In this document: in pieces, positions 21,552-32,910 of the stretch | Numbering within the stretch: the first letter of the stretch is position 1 | Layout: each line of letters starts with the position of its first letter | Assembly: GCA_020881915.1 (NCBI GenBank) | Contig: JAJFPB010000005.1 | Span: 2,418,001 to 2,482,000, forward strand | DNA from: Paramyrothecium sp. XJ0827 | Taxonomy: Eukaryota > Ascomycota > Sordariomycetes > Hypocreales > Stachybotryaceae | Reading direction: 5' to 3' | DNA: 64,000 bases | Made by a program: the position numbers and the translations under genes | The notes under the pieces: generated by a model | Seen by the model: the letters and a program-made list of their open reading frames with translations, nothing else | The model's database searches: none | Told to the model about the DNA's origin: nothing

Positions 21552-24460
21552 TGATGCTGGATTGTTGCAGAGAATATTGTTGGCGCAGAGCGGGACGTTT
21601 GACTGGAGATAGAGATCCCCTTTGGATAGGCTGGCTTTGTATCTTGGCCACAGCTTGTTTGCGTTTGTCTTTTCCTGTTTTCGACTATATACCCTCCCTC
21701 CCCGGTCGGGGATTACATAGCTGGGCGAATTACGGCGCACGAGCTTTGATTGGAATGGTTGGTTTTTATTCCTGGTATCATGATTGGTGATGGCTATCGA
21801 CTTCTCAGTGTGGCGTGGTGTGATTGCGCACGATGTGTTGTGATGTAACATCGAACCGTAGCGGTGTTTGCATTGTTTATTTGTTTTTGTTTTTTTGGTC
21901 AATCTTACAGCATCTTGCTCCGTGATAAGGCCGCAAGAGCCCAAGAAGCTGCGGACGTGCCACGCTCGGATTCGAGCGGGCGATAGATGCCTAACGAACG
22001 GGCCTTCTCTTTACCATAATAGACGACGTAATCGAAGGACTCGTTCACGCAGGAGGGAGTACGCAGAATATAGCTCGTGAAGCTGCAAGGCCTGCAGGCT
22101 GGCAAGCTATGAGATTTGCTGGAGCTCGGGAGCATTTGCTGGAGCTCGGGAGCTTTCGCGAGACCGGGATTGACCCGGGACCGGAGTGGAGAATGTCTGG
22201 GGCACACGAGGGTACCACAGCGGGTCGATGATGCAAATCAGGAAAGACAGGGCGGAGATGGAGAAAGTTGGAGCATGGCGGAACGTGGTTACGAGAATCG
22301 ACGACTCTATGAAATAGAGAGCTGTGAACTGTGAAGCTGCAGGCTGTGATGCGACCTGTTTGCGTTTACGTGCCGTATTGATGAAAGAGAGCGTGGAGGT
22401 TGTGCGGTGTAGAATATGAAAAAGAGCTATAATTCAGGGTCCTATAGCAAAGAGCTCCTCGCACAGAGACTTTGCCTTTGCTGCCCCCAGAAAGAGAAAT
22501 GAGGCAAGAGAAAAAAGAAAGGTACCTGAGATGTGGCTACGGTCGCCTCATGAGCTACAACCCAAGTATCCGTACTAGCCCACAAGATGCATCTACTGCG
22601 TCGTGATGTGCTGCCGGATCGGGACTTGGGTGCGTTGTCTGGAGAGGCGGTGACGGAGGCCCGCTTTGCCCCGAAGCTTGGACTTTGGACGGCGCAAAAC
22701 GCATGCGATGCGGTGCATGACAAGTGGTTCGGTCGAGGGCTGAGACTGGCTGCTGGACGGACGGCCGTCCACTTGTGTGCCCACGCTTGGCTGGGTGCTA
22801 AGGCAGCCGGGCATGGCATGGCATGGCATGGTAGGTCAAGCGTTCGGACGCAAGGGAGTTGGTTGCGCAGCTCTCTCTCGAGTCCAATCCAATCCAATCA
22901 ATCCATTGGAGCGAACGGCGGGAATTTCGGAGGAAGAAGAAAGAAGAAGCAGAAAAAAGTCTGCAGACAAGGACAAGGACGCATTCTCTCGCCGGCCCGC
23001 TCCTGCCCGGCTACCTTATCATACCTTACCTTGGTTGCTCACTTCCTCTTTAAACATCCGCCATACCTCACATTTCCTTACGGTTCACTTACCTTTTTGT
23101 CCCTTTCTCCTACAAACCTGTGCTGCAGTCCCCGGAGGACTTTGGCCCTTGCGTCGGCCACTTACGAGCAGGCGAGAGAACAGGGAAACGAACGTGGTGG
23201 GGGAGGAAGAAGAAGAAGACGCGGTTGATACTGACCGAGAAAGACGAACCTTTCCGGGGATATCAGCAACAGGATATCCACAGGGTGTCGGTGAGCAGGC
23301 TCCGTTGCCTTCTCCTCGACGCCCTCTTCTGGCAATCCGCAAGCAGAAGACGAGATTCCCGTCTGCCATTTGTCTGTCTCTGTTCCGGTTGCTTTCTTTC
23401 TTAAGCTACCTGGAGAGCTCTCTGACGAGGGACCGACCGACTGGGCCCGCTTTGGCCTGGACCCATTTGCGTCAGCCAGATCCGTCTGAACTTACTTGTA
23501 TACGCTACGGTGCGGTACGGTACGTCAGCCTCTCACACGTTTCGTATTCAATGCGGTTGGTGTGCCTGGGCAGCAGAGTTTCGGTGCCTCGTGCGTCCCC
23601 TTGTGCCCGGTAACGGTACCAGCACCAGCACCGGCACCAGTACCTGGACCTCGGTCTCACGCGAGTGCGGTCAGTGCACATCGCTGCTGTTTCCAACCTG
23701 CTACCCCTGACGAGCCTCGCCTGTTTGTTTCCAAATTTACGACTCGTTGGTACCCAGAAAAAAAAATCCGCTGACAAGGGCCAAATCAGGGACAATAGGA
23801 AAAAGGGTAATTAAAAAAAGTCGGTTTGACGGACCACATCGTCAACCTTCTCATCTTCCACAATCCAACAATCGACAGGCGATTTACGTCGCGACACACA
23901 CTCACGCATTCGTTCGCTGCAGAGATAGCCTTCTCGTCCTGCTGGATCCGGTAAGTCCCAAAGCCCATCCGGCCACGCAACTCAACTCACTCCCCATCTC
24001 TGGCATACCGTACCTCGTCTATCTTTGGATTTGGCTTCGGCACGGCCACCCCCTTCAGCCAGCTGCTTTATCTTCCTCCCGCTTACCCTGACCTGACCCG
24101 CCCTTTACCTCCCGCTCGGCAGCCTGAAACTGTCTTTTTTAACTGCCTCCCTTCCCACCCGCTTTGCCCCGTCGCGTTGTGTTTTGTCTTGGACAGATTG
24201 TCATCTTCGCAGAAGCGCGTCATCAGACACATCCTTGCTGACGTACTGAACTCGACCCTTCAGGCTCTTCCCGACAGAGATTCAGCAACCCGCATTCCTC
24301 TCCACTACAACGTCACCATCACCACGAGCTTCCATCGCACGGCAACTTCTTCGCCAGATACTTGATCTACCGTAAAAGCACTCGCTGCACGACGCCTTGA
24401 TCAGCTCCACCATCTCCACCAAACACATCTCTTCCACAACCCAAACCAAACTCCTTCACA
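21552..24460. other. Long intergenic region, tandem repeats and a pyrimidine-rich leader
   Basis: About 2.9 kb. A tandem duplication of TTTGCTGGAGCTCGGGAGC lies at about 22110-22150, four GCATG units at about 22811-22830, CAATC repeats near 22884, and an ACCAGC/ACCGGC run near 23617-23645. From about 23800 to 24460 the strand is C/T-rich, as for a long leader of the PRA1 gene. The overlapping ORFs of 213 and 278 codons at 22587-23613 show no domain and depend on the simple repeats, so I do not call them genes. Confidence 0.45.
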
Positions 24461-24991
24461 ATGGCTCGCATTCAGATCCCTCTGGACGTCATCACGTCCC
24501 GCCTGAACCTCTCAGAGCGCTTCGGCAGCCTGCGTTCCAACAGCATGGGCGGCGGCTTCTCCAACCTGCGCTCCCTCTCTGAGTTCCTCGACTTCAAGCG
24601 CCTGTCTAAGCCAGCCAACTTCACCGAGATGCAGTCGCGTGTCAACTACAACCTGAGCCACTACTCCAGCAACTATGCCGTCGTCTTCGCAATGCTGAGC
24701 ATCTACGCTCTCCTCAGCAACTGGCTTCTCCTCTTCGACATCATCCTCGTTGTTGCTGGCATGTATCTTATCGGTCGCCTCGATGGTCGCGATCTCGAGA
24801 TCGGTACCTTCAAGGCCACCTCCTCCCAGCTCTACACTGGTCTTCTTGTCATCGCCATTCCCCTGGGTCTGATTGCTTCGCCTTTCTCGACCCTGCTCTG
24901 GCTGATTGGCGCATCGGGCGTGACCATCCTCGGTCACGCCGCACTTTTGGAAAAACCCATCGACGAGGCTTTTTCCGGGGAGGCGGTCTAG
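24461..24991 (+). CDS. PRA1 family protein (prenylated Rab acceptor, Yip3-like)
   Basis: This is a single ORF of 176 residues. It has the PRA1 layout: a cytosolic N-terminus with FLDFKRLSKPANFTEMQSRV, then two hydrophobic hairpins at about residues 72-107 and 125-160, and a short charged C-terminus EKPIDEAFSGEAV. PRA1/Yip3 proteins reside in ER and Golgi membranes, where they bind prenylated Rab GTPases and help vesicle traffic. The start has the favourable context CACAATGGC. The stop at 24989-24991 lies shortly before the next ORF, and a weak alternative splice could bypass it (see findings). Confidence 0.9.
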   Translation: MARIQIPLDVITSRLNLSERFGSLRSNSMGGGFSNLRSLSEFLDFKRLSKPANFTEMQSRVNYNLSHYSSNYAVVFAMLSIYALLSNWLLLFDIILVVAGMYLIGRLDGRDLEIGTFKATSSQLYTGLLVIAIPLGLIASPFSTLLWLIGASGVTILGHAALLEKPIDEAFSGEAV

Positions 24992-25080
24992 ATGGTCGGC
25001 CGCGAGCTCCCGAATTTGCGCCCCCATGGGGAAGACCATCGCGGCGCAGTCGGAGGAGAGGAGACGGTGGTGCTGCGCAG

Positions 25081-26325
25081 CACGGATACTGGGGCGGTGA
25101 TCCCAGGATCGAGGAAGTTGCTTCGGAAGGGGACGAGGATACAGATACACAGGGCGTTGGTTTGATTTCGGGGCGCAACACGCGGTTTGTCAGCGACCCC
25201 CTTCGTTTTACTGGTACAGACTTGGGTGACAGGAGTAATGACGTTGCGCTGAGGCGACCGTACGACTCGGACGGAGAGGAGGAAGATTCGGATGAGGGAA
25301 GTTCGAACACAGATGAGGACGGCTACGACGAGGAGGAGCTGGCACGGCTCTCTCCACGGCAAAAGGAAGAATTCATGGTTCAGTCCGCCATGCAGCGGAT
25401 CAGGCGTGCCCAGGAAATGGGCAGGACAGATGTTCGGTTGAATAAGGAGGAGTTGGCTGCGCTGGAAAGAAGACGCAAGCGTTTGGAGGAAGAGGCCGAG
25501 AAGAAGAAACGCAAGGCCGGAAGCGAGCGCAAGAAGAAAAAGGACAACCGCGTCTCTATTCCCTTGGCACAGCTAGATCCCGGAGCCGGCTCCAGCTCCC
25601 GCAAGTCGTCGAAATCAGGCCAGCAGCGTCAGGAGTCGCTGCCTCGACATGGCTCGGCCAGCAACCTACCGGACGCTGCGAATCAGCAAGTCTACCCTCC
25701 CATGGGTTACTTCCCGCCACCCTCTGGGGCTCGCTCGCGGCCACGATCAAGCACGTCTGCCTCGCAGCGGCCACCGAGTCGACTAAGCGGAGTGGACCCG
25801 TTCGAGTACGAGTACGGGCAGCGGCCTTCATCTTCCGCTGGTCGGCATGTTTCCGACGGCGTGGCACGGCCGCGGTCATCGAGGGGTTACTACGGTGAAG
25901 ATATGGCTTCGTTGGTGCCGGGCCGGCAAACCGACCCATTCATGTTCCAGACCGCGGGTCCGCGCGCGCCGTATCCTACCGGCGCTGCGGCCGCCTCGAG
26001 ACGGCATGCGTCGGGCCCTCCGGAACCAGCTCCGTCGTCGCGGCGCGGCACGCCTACTCCTGCTGCAGCTAGGAGTCTTCGCAGCTCGAGGCGGCCCAGC
26101 CCGGACGAGGAAACGAGTGAGGAGGAGAGCGAGAGCAGTGAGGAGAGCACAAGCGATGACCTGGGCAACGGCGCGCAGATACGACCTCACACAAGAGGAA
26201 GGCCGGCCGCCATCGTCGTGGAAGAGTCTCCTGAACGTCAGCCGGATCCACCGAAGAAGAAGTCATCAGGGTCATCTCCGGTCAAGCGGAAGCCAGTCAG
26301 CAGTGGGAAGAAAAAGAAGAGGTAA
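25081..26325 (+). CDS. Charged, disordered protein of unknown function; start unresolved (possible PRA1 extension)
   Basis: The frame is open from about 24610 to the TAA at 26325, but its first ATG is at 25375. Protein-like sequence begins earlier, at about 25081 (HGYWGGDPRIEEVASEGDED), so the true N-terminus comes from a spliced upstream exon, from fusion to PRA1, or from a frame error. The order is an acidic segment (GEEEDSDEGSSNTDEDGYD), a basic helical region (RLNKEELAALERRRKRLEEE with Lys runs), a long Ser/Pro/Arg-rich disordered part, and an acidic-then-Lys-rich tail ending SGKKKKR. I recognise no domain. If translation starts at 25375, the protein has 316 residues. Confidence 0.55.
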   Translation, partial: HGYWGGDPRIEEVASEGDEDTDTQGVGLISGRNTRFVSDPLRFTGTDLGDRSNDVALRRPYDSDGEEEDSDEGSSNTDEDGYDEEELARLSPRQKEEFMVQSAMQRIRRAQEMGRTDVRLNKEELAALERRRKRLEEEAEKKKRKAGSERKKKKDNRVSIPLAQLDPGAGSSSRKSSKSGQQRQESLPRHGSASNLPDAANQQVYPPMGYFPPPSGARSRPRSSTSASQRPPSRLSGVDPFEYEYGQRPSSSAGRHVSDGVARPRSSRGYYGEDMASLVPGRQTDPFMFQTAGPRAPYPTGAAAASRRHASGPPEPAPSSRRGTPTPAAARSLRSSRRPSPDEETSEEESESSEESTSDDLGNGAQIRPHTRGRPAAIVVEESPERQPDPPKKKSSGSSPVKRKPVSSGKKKKR

Positions 26326-27114
26326 CGGACGGGCGCCATCACTCTTCGTCATTGATAGTCTGTATACATATTCACATAATTACACGGCAGAGCCTTTTGG
26401 CGATGCCTTTTCGGCGTTAGCTGTTCTGGAGAAGTCTTTACGTGATTGTTTGCTCCAAGATTCTTTTCGACGATGGGTAGAGGATTGCTTAGTATCGGAG
26501 GCCCGATGTATCGTGTAGTGGTTGAGGATCTACATCAGAATTCCACGCTTTCTATCTATTACAGGATTGATAGGATTTCAACCACACAAGAAGAAGTTGT
26601 AGAAGTATGTGCAAACCCCCTTTCTTCACCCTGTAGCGTGAATGATCTTGAACGTGGCCAGAAGGATATCAGAACGCTACACGAACTACCTCGCAGCATG
26701 AAACCTGGTGAGTATCCTTGGAGAACCTCCCAAATGTTTCAACAACTCCTCTATGCACATTAGAGTCCGTGTCCAAGTGTTTCTTAGGGCGGCTGCATTA
26801 TTACCCGCCTATCTGACAGGTTTCACACAGCCGATCTTGCTTTCAGCTTTTGCATTTGCCGGGTTCAGAAAGGGAAAATACAACGAAAATCATACGAAAA
26901 TCATGTGTCGCTTTTTGGTTGAATCTGTCTGCCTATTGCCCCGAGATTCTCTTTTCCAAGACCTTCGCCTCTGAAATGCTTTTTCGGTCTCCTTTTTGTT
27001 GGTCCGAAATCTCCTCAATCAAGAAAGAACCCCCCATGTCCGCATATGCCAAAGAAATTAGAAAACAAGGAGAAAGGGGGAAGCGTGCCCGCCAGTGTCG
27101 CCTCATACCCGATT
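26326..27114. other. Convergent 3' intergenic region
   Basis: About 790 bases lie between the disordered-protein stop and the LEU4 stop. It is moderately AT-rich. The ORF fragments at 26446-26763 and 26708-26974 have no family resemblance. Confidence 0.4.
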
Positions 27115-29332
27115 CTACATACCATTCGCCTTCTCCTCCAGGGCAGAAATAATATCAGAGGTTCCCTTAGGACCAGCAGACCCCGCCACTACACCGTTGG
27201 CATCGCTAGAGTCCACTGGTTTTGAACGGATCGCAATTGGCTTCAGAACAGGGCTTCCGGGGCGGCTCGTGATGAACTACAGAGACGTGTTAGTAGACCA
27301 GGGGGATGAAGAAGAAATAGGGGGGTGTCGCTCTGAACGACATTCATGGCAACTCACATTGCTAGCAGCGCTCAGCAGCGCGATCAGAGAGCTCTGAACC
27401 ACGTCCTCGTGGATGCCAATTCCCCACACCGTCTGCTTAGTGTCACCAATCTTGCACTCGATGTACGATGCGGCCTTGACGCCACGGCCCTCACCAATCG
27501 CATGTTCCTTGTAGTCATGAACGTCCATGTCGACGCCAATGTCCTTCAGAGCATTCGCCATGCTAGAGATCGGGCCGTTACCGCGTCCGCGGAGGTTGAT
27601 CTCCTTACCATCGACTGAAACAACGCCCTCGAAGACACGCATAAGGTTCTTCGTCTCCTGCGTCTTGCCGGGCAGAGGCGGCGCAGGGGACCGTGAACGG
27701 TCAGGGGTGATGGAATAGTCGATGAGGGAGAATCGCGGGTTCTCGCGAAGGAAGTAGGTGGTCTCGAAAAGGTCGGTGATTTCCTCAGGCAGAAGCTCGC
27801 GGCCGAGGCTGTCGGCCTGCTTCTGGACGATGCTGGAGAATGCGACCTGCAGACCACGAGGGATATCGAGGTGAAGCTTGCGCAGGATAATCCAAGCAGC
27901 GCCGCCCTTGCCGCTCTGCGAGTTTACACGAATGATAGCCTCGTATGTGCGGCCGATATCCTCTGGATCCAGCGGCAGATATGGAATCTCCCAGTAATCC
28001 TCGTACGTTTTGCCCTGGCGCTGGCGGTTTTGCATGCCCTGTCACAAGACTCGTTAGCTTCGTCATTTAACATCAAAGCAGTCAGGGAAAAGGGCACAAC
28101 CTTTTTGATAGCATCTTGGTGGCTTCCCGAGAAGGCGCACACGACCAAAGAGCCGGCATATGGAGCGCGAGGATGGATGGGGATTTTGTTGCAGTCCTCG
28201 ACAACGTCGATGATGTTGTTCAGCTCGGAGAAATCCAGTGCGGGGGGCACTCCTTGGGTGTAAAGGTTCAGCGCCAAGGTAACAATGTCAACATTACCGG
28301 TACGTTCGCCGTTTCCAAAAAGGCATCCCTCGACGCGGTCAGCGCCGGCCATCTGAGCCAACTCTGCGGCTGCGGCGGCGGTACCTCTGTCGTTGTGATT
28401 GTGGACGCTAACGCAGACCTTCTCGCGCTCCGAGATGTTCCTGCAGAAGTACTCAACTTGATCGGCGAAAATGTTGGGGGTCGCGAGCTCGACTGTAGCG
28501 GGTAGGTTGACGATCAGAGGGGTCTCGACACTGGGTTCCCAGGCGGCCTTGACAGCGTCACAGACCTTGACGGCATACTCGGGGGAGGTGTCAGAGAAGC
28601 ACTCGGGGCTGAACTCGAACTGCCAGTTGGTACCCGACTGGGAGGGGTCGTCCTTGGTCAGGGACCTGACGACCTTTGCGCATCGCACGGCGAGCTCCAG
28701 AGTGTCCTCCTCGGAGTAGTCGAAGACGATTCTCCGGAAGCACTCGCTCGTAGCAAGGTAGATGTGGATGATGACGTTCTTGGCGCCCTTGACGGCTTCG
28801 ACGGTACGCTTGATCAGGTCAGGGCGGCAGGGCGACAGGACCTGAATGGCGACATCGTCAGGAATCGCACCGGGCGTCTCAACGAGGAGTCTTGTGAAGT
28901 CGAAGTCGGTCTGGGAAGCGGAGGGGAAGGAGACTTCGATTTCCTTGAAGCCGATGTCGCAGAGCATCTTGAAGAAGCGCCATTTCTCCTCTCCGTTCTG
29001 TTGTAAGTTGCAGGAGTTGTTAGCCAGCAGCTCAAACACGAGGCAAAGATCCCGGGAGGACCAGAGGACTTCCCGGGGGCCGGCGATGCGAGATACGAAC
29101 CATTGGAGATGGGTTGCTCTGGTTTCCGTCCCGGAGACTAGTCTCAAGCCACCGAGGGGCTTTCTCAATTGTTTTTGAGGGCCATTGGCGATCAGGAAGG
29201 TTGAGAGGAGGGAAGGCCTTGTACTTCTTCCATGGTTCTTTGAGCCTGGGGTTCGGCGGTGACAGGGTCAGCGTGGGCCCTTGGGAGACAGCAAAGCGGT
29301 TCGGTGGGAGGCAGAATGACTTACATGGGCAT
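27115..29332 (-). CDS. LEU4: 2-isopropylmalate synthase (leucine biosynthesis)
   Basis: There are five exons: 29332-29325, 29245-29101, 28997-28101, 28038-27358 and 27276-27115. The protein has 630 residues. The enzyme condenses acetyl-CoA with 2-oxoisovalerate, the first committed step to leucine. The catalytic barrel shows the family's LRDGNQS (about residues 40-46), SVHNHNDRG with the metal-binding His pair (about 248-256) and [10 protein letters not shown]-terminal leucine-feedback regulatory domain ([20 protein letters not shown]... onward) follows. The first coding exon is only eight bases (ATGCCCAT) and the join gives [11 protein letters not shown], the usual start of fungal forms. The last exon adds [20 protein letters not shown] and ends EEKANGM. 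A perfect Gcn4/CPC1-type site lies 282 bases upstream. Confidence 0.94.
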
Positions 29333-31495
29333 CTTGAGAGAACAGCAGGCGTACAATCGCTAGGCTGCGATTGTACTTGTAGTGTTGACGGTAGGTTTAG
29401 ATGTTGGGCTGCGACTGCGACTGCGGACTGCGGGGTTGCGTGATGCCGGCGATGCAGGTGACGAGAGTCGCGCGGGCCAGCAGAAGGGAACTTCGAATTG
29501 AGGTGCCGAGTATGATGACAACCGATCAATTCGAGAAAACAGGGCAGGAAAGTTAAAACGGATTACTTTTATAGGGCTGGGGGTGTCGGGTAGAAAAGTC
29601 GAGAGTCGAGAGTTGAGTCACCCGACCCGACTCAAAGAGAATTTGGCCCACGCCCGGCTGCCGCTCGCCGGTTCGGTTTTCTTGGAAATAGCGTTTTTCA
29701 GCTCCGAGTGCGGGGCCGTTGCGTCCTGCGCTGCAAGGGATTGGCATTTGCGTTGCCGTCGCTCAAACATTTTTGACTCGAACTTGACCTGATGGCGGGG
29801 CTAAGATTCGTCAGGCGCGCCCTGCCCCAGGCCCTGCCCCAGCCCAGTGCGCCGCGACCTGCCCCGCGCGTTGCCCGTTCCATGGCGCTGCATAAGGTAC
29901 CTTGCCTTAGAGAGCACCTAAGGGATGGCAACTAATATGGCATCGTAGCGCAATGGCACCCACCGAAACCACCCCCCCAGCGTGTGGCTTTTTGTGGCTA
30001 CATAGCCGATGTCGGGAATCACTGCCGGTTTGGCAGTGACCAAGGACGGGGACGGGGGCGCATGCAACCACCAACCTGTGGTCTAACGGGTTACGATACA
30101 TATATTATGCAGCTCATACATGAGCCATCTGAAGCTATTGAATCTATCGACATCACAGTCAAGAAACCCCTGGCAGCTGCAGTCATCGCGGGATGCCCCC
30201 TACGTCATGACACCCGGCTGAAGTGTCCCTATATTGGCTGATGATGGTGACATCCTGCTCTATATGGAAGGCTGGCCCAGGCGAAGCACCTCATAACGGC
30301 TTCAAAAATGGAATGGCCTCCCCGGCGCATACATCCTCTCTATGATGCGTCGTCTTCATGGCCAATAAAACTACTACCAAGACCCCGGCATCTGCTGTTG
30401 TGGCAGCTGAGCCACTTCCTTTGGCTGCCATACGGCTGCACCCTGTTTCCAGAATCGAAATTACCCGATTCAGAAGTAAATATGCTCCGAGCCCCAGACG
30501 GGGCGTCTCTAGATCATAGGTTCAGATGAGTACGACGAAATCCTTGTGCATCGTGATGATCTGTTGCCTTCTTCGGCTATGGCAATGGCCAGCTGCAGTC
30601 AAACATCATCAACAAGGAGCTCCAGTGGCTTGCTGTCTGATGCGTGGTGACATTGAATTCGCAGTCCTTGTTCTGTTCAGGCTCGGAGTTCTCAAGATCT
30701 TGTCGATTGAGCCCTTGGCCGTGCGGAGATGGGATGTCTTTTGGGAGTTTCTCTTCTTTCAATTCTCTTACAAGGTCATCGCCCATCCGATACTACGCCT
30801 TGGGTTGTTAGGTGGATATGTAGTTTGGACCCTTCACCTGGGTACCTTACTACTAGGTACCTAAGGTAACGTAATAATTCAGTCGTGTCAGAATTGAATT
30901 GGAAGAGCATACAGTACAGAGCCGAGCAAACCCCCTGGCTCGGGGAGCCCAAGAAGCCTCGGCTGCATCCGCTGCCAGAACCCCTGCTCTCCGCTTCCTC
31001 CATGCACGAAGCTCCCCAGACGTTGCCTTTTGGGTCGAAGCCCGACCGCATCGGGTTTTGGAGGACCAAAGAGCGCTACCCTTTGCGTTACCTTACCTTA
31101 CGTACGACAACACACACCACCCTCGGATAAGCCGTTATCGAATTGGAGGAACCTCGAGCCGCCGATGATGCCGCTCCTCCAATCAATCTCGTGACGCGCG
31201 CCTCAATCAGACTTTCCCCTTTGCAACTTTCCCTTGCCCTGCCTTGCCTCGGCACGCACAAGGCCTGCCCAACGCGCTTCATCGCATTCGTTCTCTAATT
31301 GTCCTACTGAGTAGACCTTCATCTCGCAGGAGCTTAGCTTAGCAACCCACCATCTACGCGAGGCGGCAGCTTTTCTTCCCGCGATCCCTACGTTGGCGTG
31401 CACCCCCAACACACGTCCCGCCGACCTTGCCCCCGAACCTGTAACCCTTCAGCGCAGCTAGACGGAAAGGGGCGCACTCCTCAACCCTCTGTCAG
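29333..31495. promoter_or_regulatory. Divergent intergenic region between LEU4 and the Pex4-like gene
   Basis: About 2.2 kb. It contains the Gcn4-type site above. GGTACCTTA-type motifs cluster at about 29893-29910, 30841-30870 and 31083-31101. The piece from about 31200 is C/T-rich and likely the Pex4 leader. Short ORFs (30308-30529, 30526-30864 and others) have no protein-like features. Confidence 0.45.
29614..29620 (-). promoter_or_regulatory. Gcn4/CPC1-type site upstream of LEU4
   Basis: The plus strand reads TGAGTCA, i.e. TGACTCA in the LEU4 direction, 282 bases upstream of the start codon. This is the consensus of the bZIP activator of general amino-acid control (Gcn4 in yeast, CPC1/CpcA in filamentous fungi). 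Binding is inferred from the match and the gene's function; the heptamer also occurs by chance a few times in the window. Confidence 0.5.
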
Positions 31496-32099
31496 ATGTC
31501 ATCCCGCGTCAAGTCGTCGTCCAGCTCAGCGGCCTCGGGCCCTTCGTCATCGAGGAGCCCTGCCAAGAGGCTGCTCAAGGAGCTCGAGACGTGGCGCAGC
31601 GAGCAGAAGGACGAAAAGGGCATCGAGCGCCTGGGCCCCGTCGGCGACGAGGACCTGTTTGAGTGGGAGGCCGTCATCAACGGGAGGGACGTCGGCTGTG
31701 GCTACGACGGTACGTCTATCGCCCCCCTGCCAAATCGACCATCCACCATTGCCCAGTGCTAATTCATCTCTAGCCGGCCGCTGGCTCATCGCCATCTCCA
31801 TCCCGCCCTCGTACCCCTTGCAGCCGCCCAAGATGCGCTTCCAGACACCCATCGTACACCCCAACATCGCCCTACAGTCGGGCGAGATCTGCCTCGACCT
31901 GCTCAAGGAGGCCTGGACCCCCGCCTACAGCGTCCTCGAGTGCGTCCGCGCCGTCCGCATGCTCCTCAGTTGCCCGGAGACCGATAGCCCCCTCAACGTC
32001 GACGTTGCTGCGCTTCTGAGAGGTGGCGACGTCGTCGGCACGAGGAAACTCGTCGAGTTCTGGTGCGCAGACGACGGAGGGCGGTATGATGGCCCTTGA
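31496..32099 (+). CDS. PEX4: Peroxin-4-like ubiquitin-conjugating enzyme E2
   Basis: There are two exons, 31496-31709 and 31774-32099, with a 64-base GTACGT...TAG intron. The protein has 179 residues. A Ser-rich N-terminus leads into a UBC fold with PPSYPLQPPKMRF, the HPN triad at residues 100-102 and the active-site Cys at about 111 in SGEICLDLLKEAWTPAYSV. The short length, SGEICLDLLK and the EAWTPAYSV continuation resemble Pex4, the E2 that monoubiquitinates the import receptor Pex5 so it can be recycled from the peroxisome membrane. Identity as Pex4 rather than another small E2 is a family-level judgement. ATG 31496 is the first start in this frame after an upstream extension lacking conserved sequence. 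Confidence 0.82.
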
Positions 32100-32910
32100 A
32101 GCCCGTTTGTCCGCCGACGCTGGAACAAGGTGTATGGTTGGAGGACGTGGCTCAGCTGGGGAGAGGGCTTGTATCTGCTTTAATTCGGAGTTTGGGCATG
32201 ATGCTTGTTATTACGTTGAACGTCGTTTGGTCCTCCAGATTGCATCGGGCCGAAGGGAACCGTCAGATTATGGATGATGATATAGAATAAGATACCACTT
32301 GGAATGAACACGCCAAACTTTGTGGCACATTGTTCGTCGCCGCAATGCAAAAGTAACATAATATTTCTATCAATTCGAGAGTTGTCGGTCGTCCGACCGC
32401 CGAAACATCGTCGCCCAAGAACAATGACATGCAGTCCGTGGGTTCCCGTCTATGCCAAACCTGCGCTGATAGTGAATCCGACTCGTCCATCTAATCGACC
32501 GCCCATCTGCCTCGTCAAAGCTCCGGTATATCGTACAGGACATGGCCAAGCCGAGCCGGGCCGGGCATTCGCGGCCAACCAGGAAAAGTGACTACCTAGA
32601 TATCTAACGGGAGAACTCTGCCTTTTGCGATTCTCCTCCTAAATGCGAAGCGTCCAGGAAAAGCCCTCGGTCTTACTCCGTGTTGTCTGCCTTTTTCCCT
32701 CCTTTTTCTTGGCCCTGTTTTTGTAATCCGTTTGTTTAGGCCTGACGGCGCCACTGGTGGACGACATCTTTGCTATGTCGCAGAAACGCCGTGCTCCTCC
32801 TGACTCACCAAGTCGCACACAATGTAAATGAAATACAAAGACTTTCGTTCGAGAGGTCTTCTGCCGATTCCCTTATGATCATCGAGCATAAAATGAGGGC
32901 TTTCGGTCCC
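32100..32910. other. Convergent 3' intergenic region
   Basis: About 810 bases lie between the Pex4-like stop and the mannosyltransferase stop. A TGACTCA heptamer is present at 32801, but no divergent promoter lies here. Nothing else can be supported. Confidence 0.4.

Noticed and set aside
22587..23613. Overlapping ORFs of 213 and 278 codons upstream of PRA1
   Set aside because: No domain, biased composition and simple repeats inside; more likely promoter and leader DNA.
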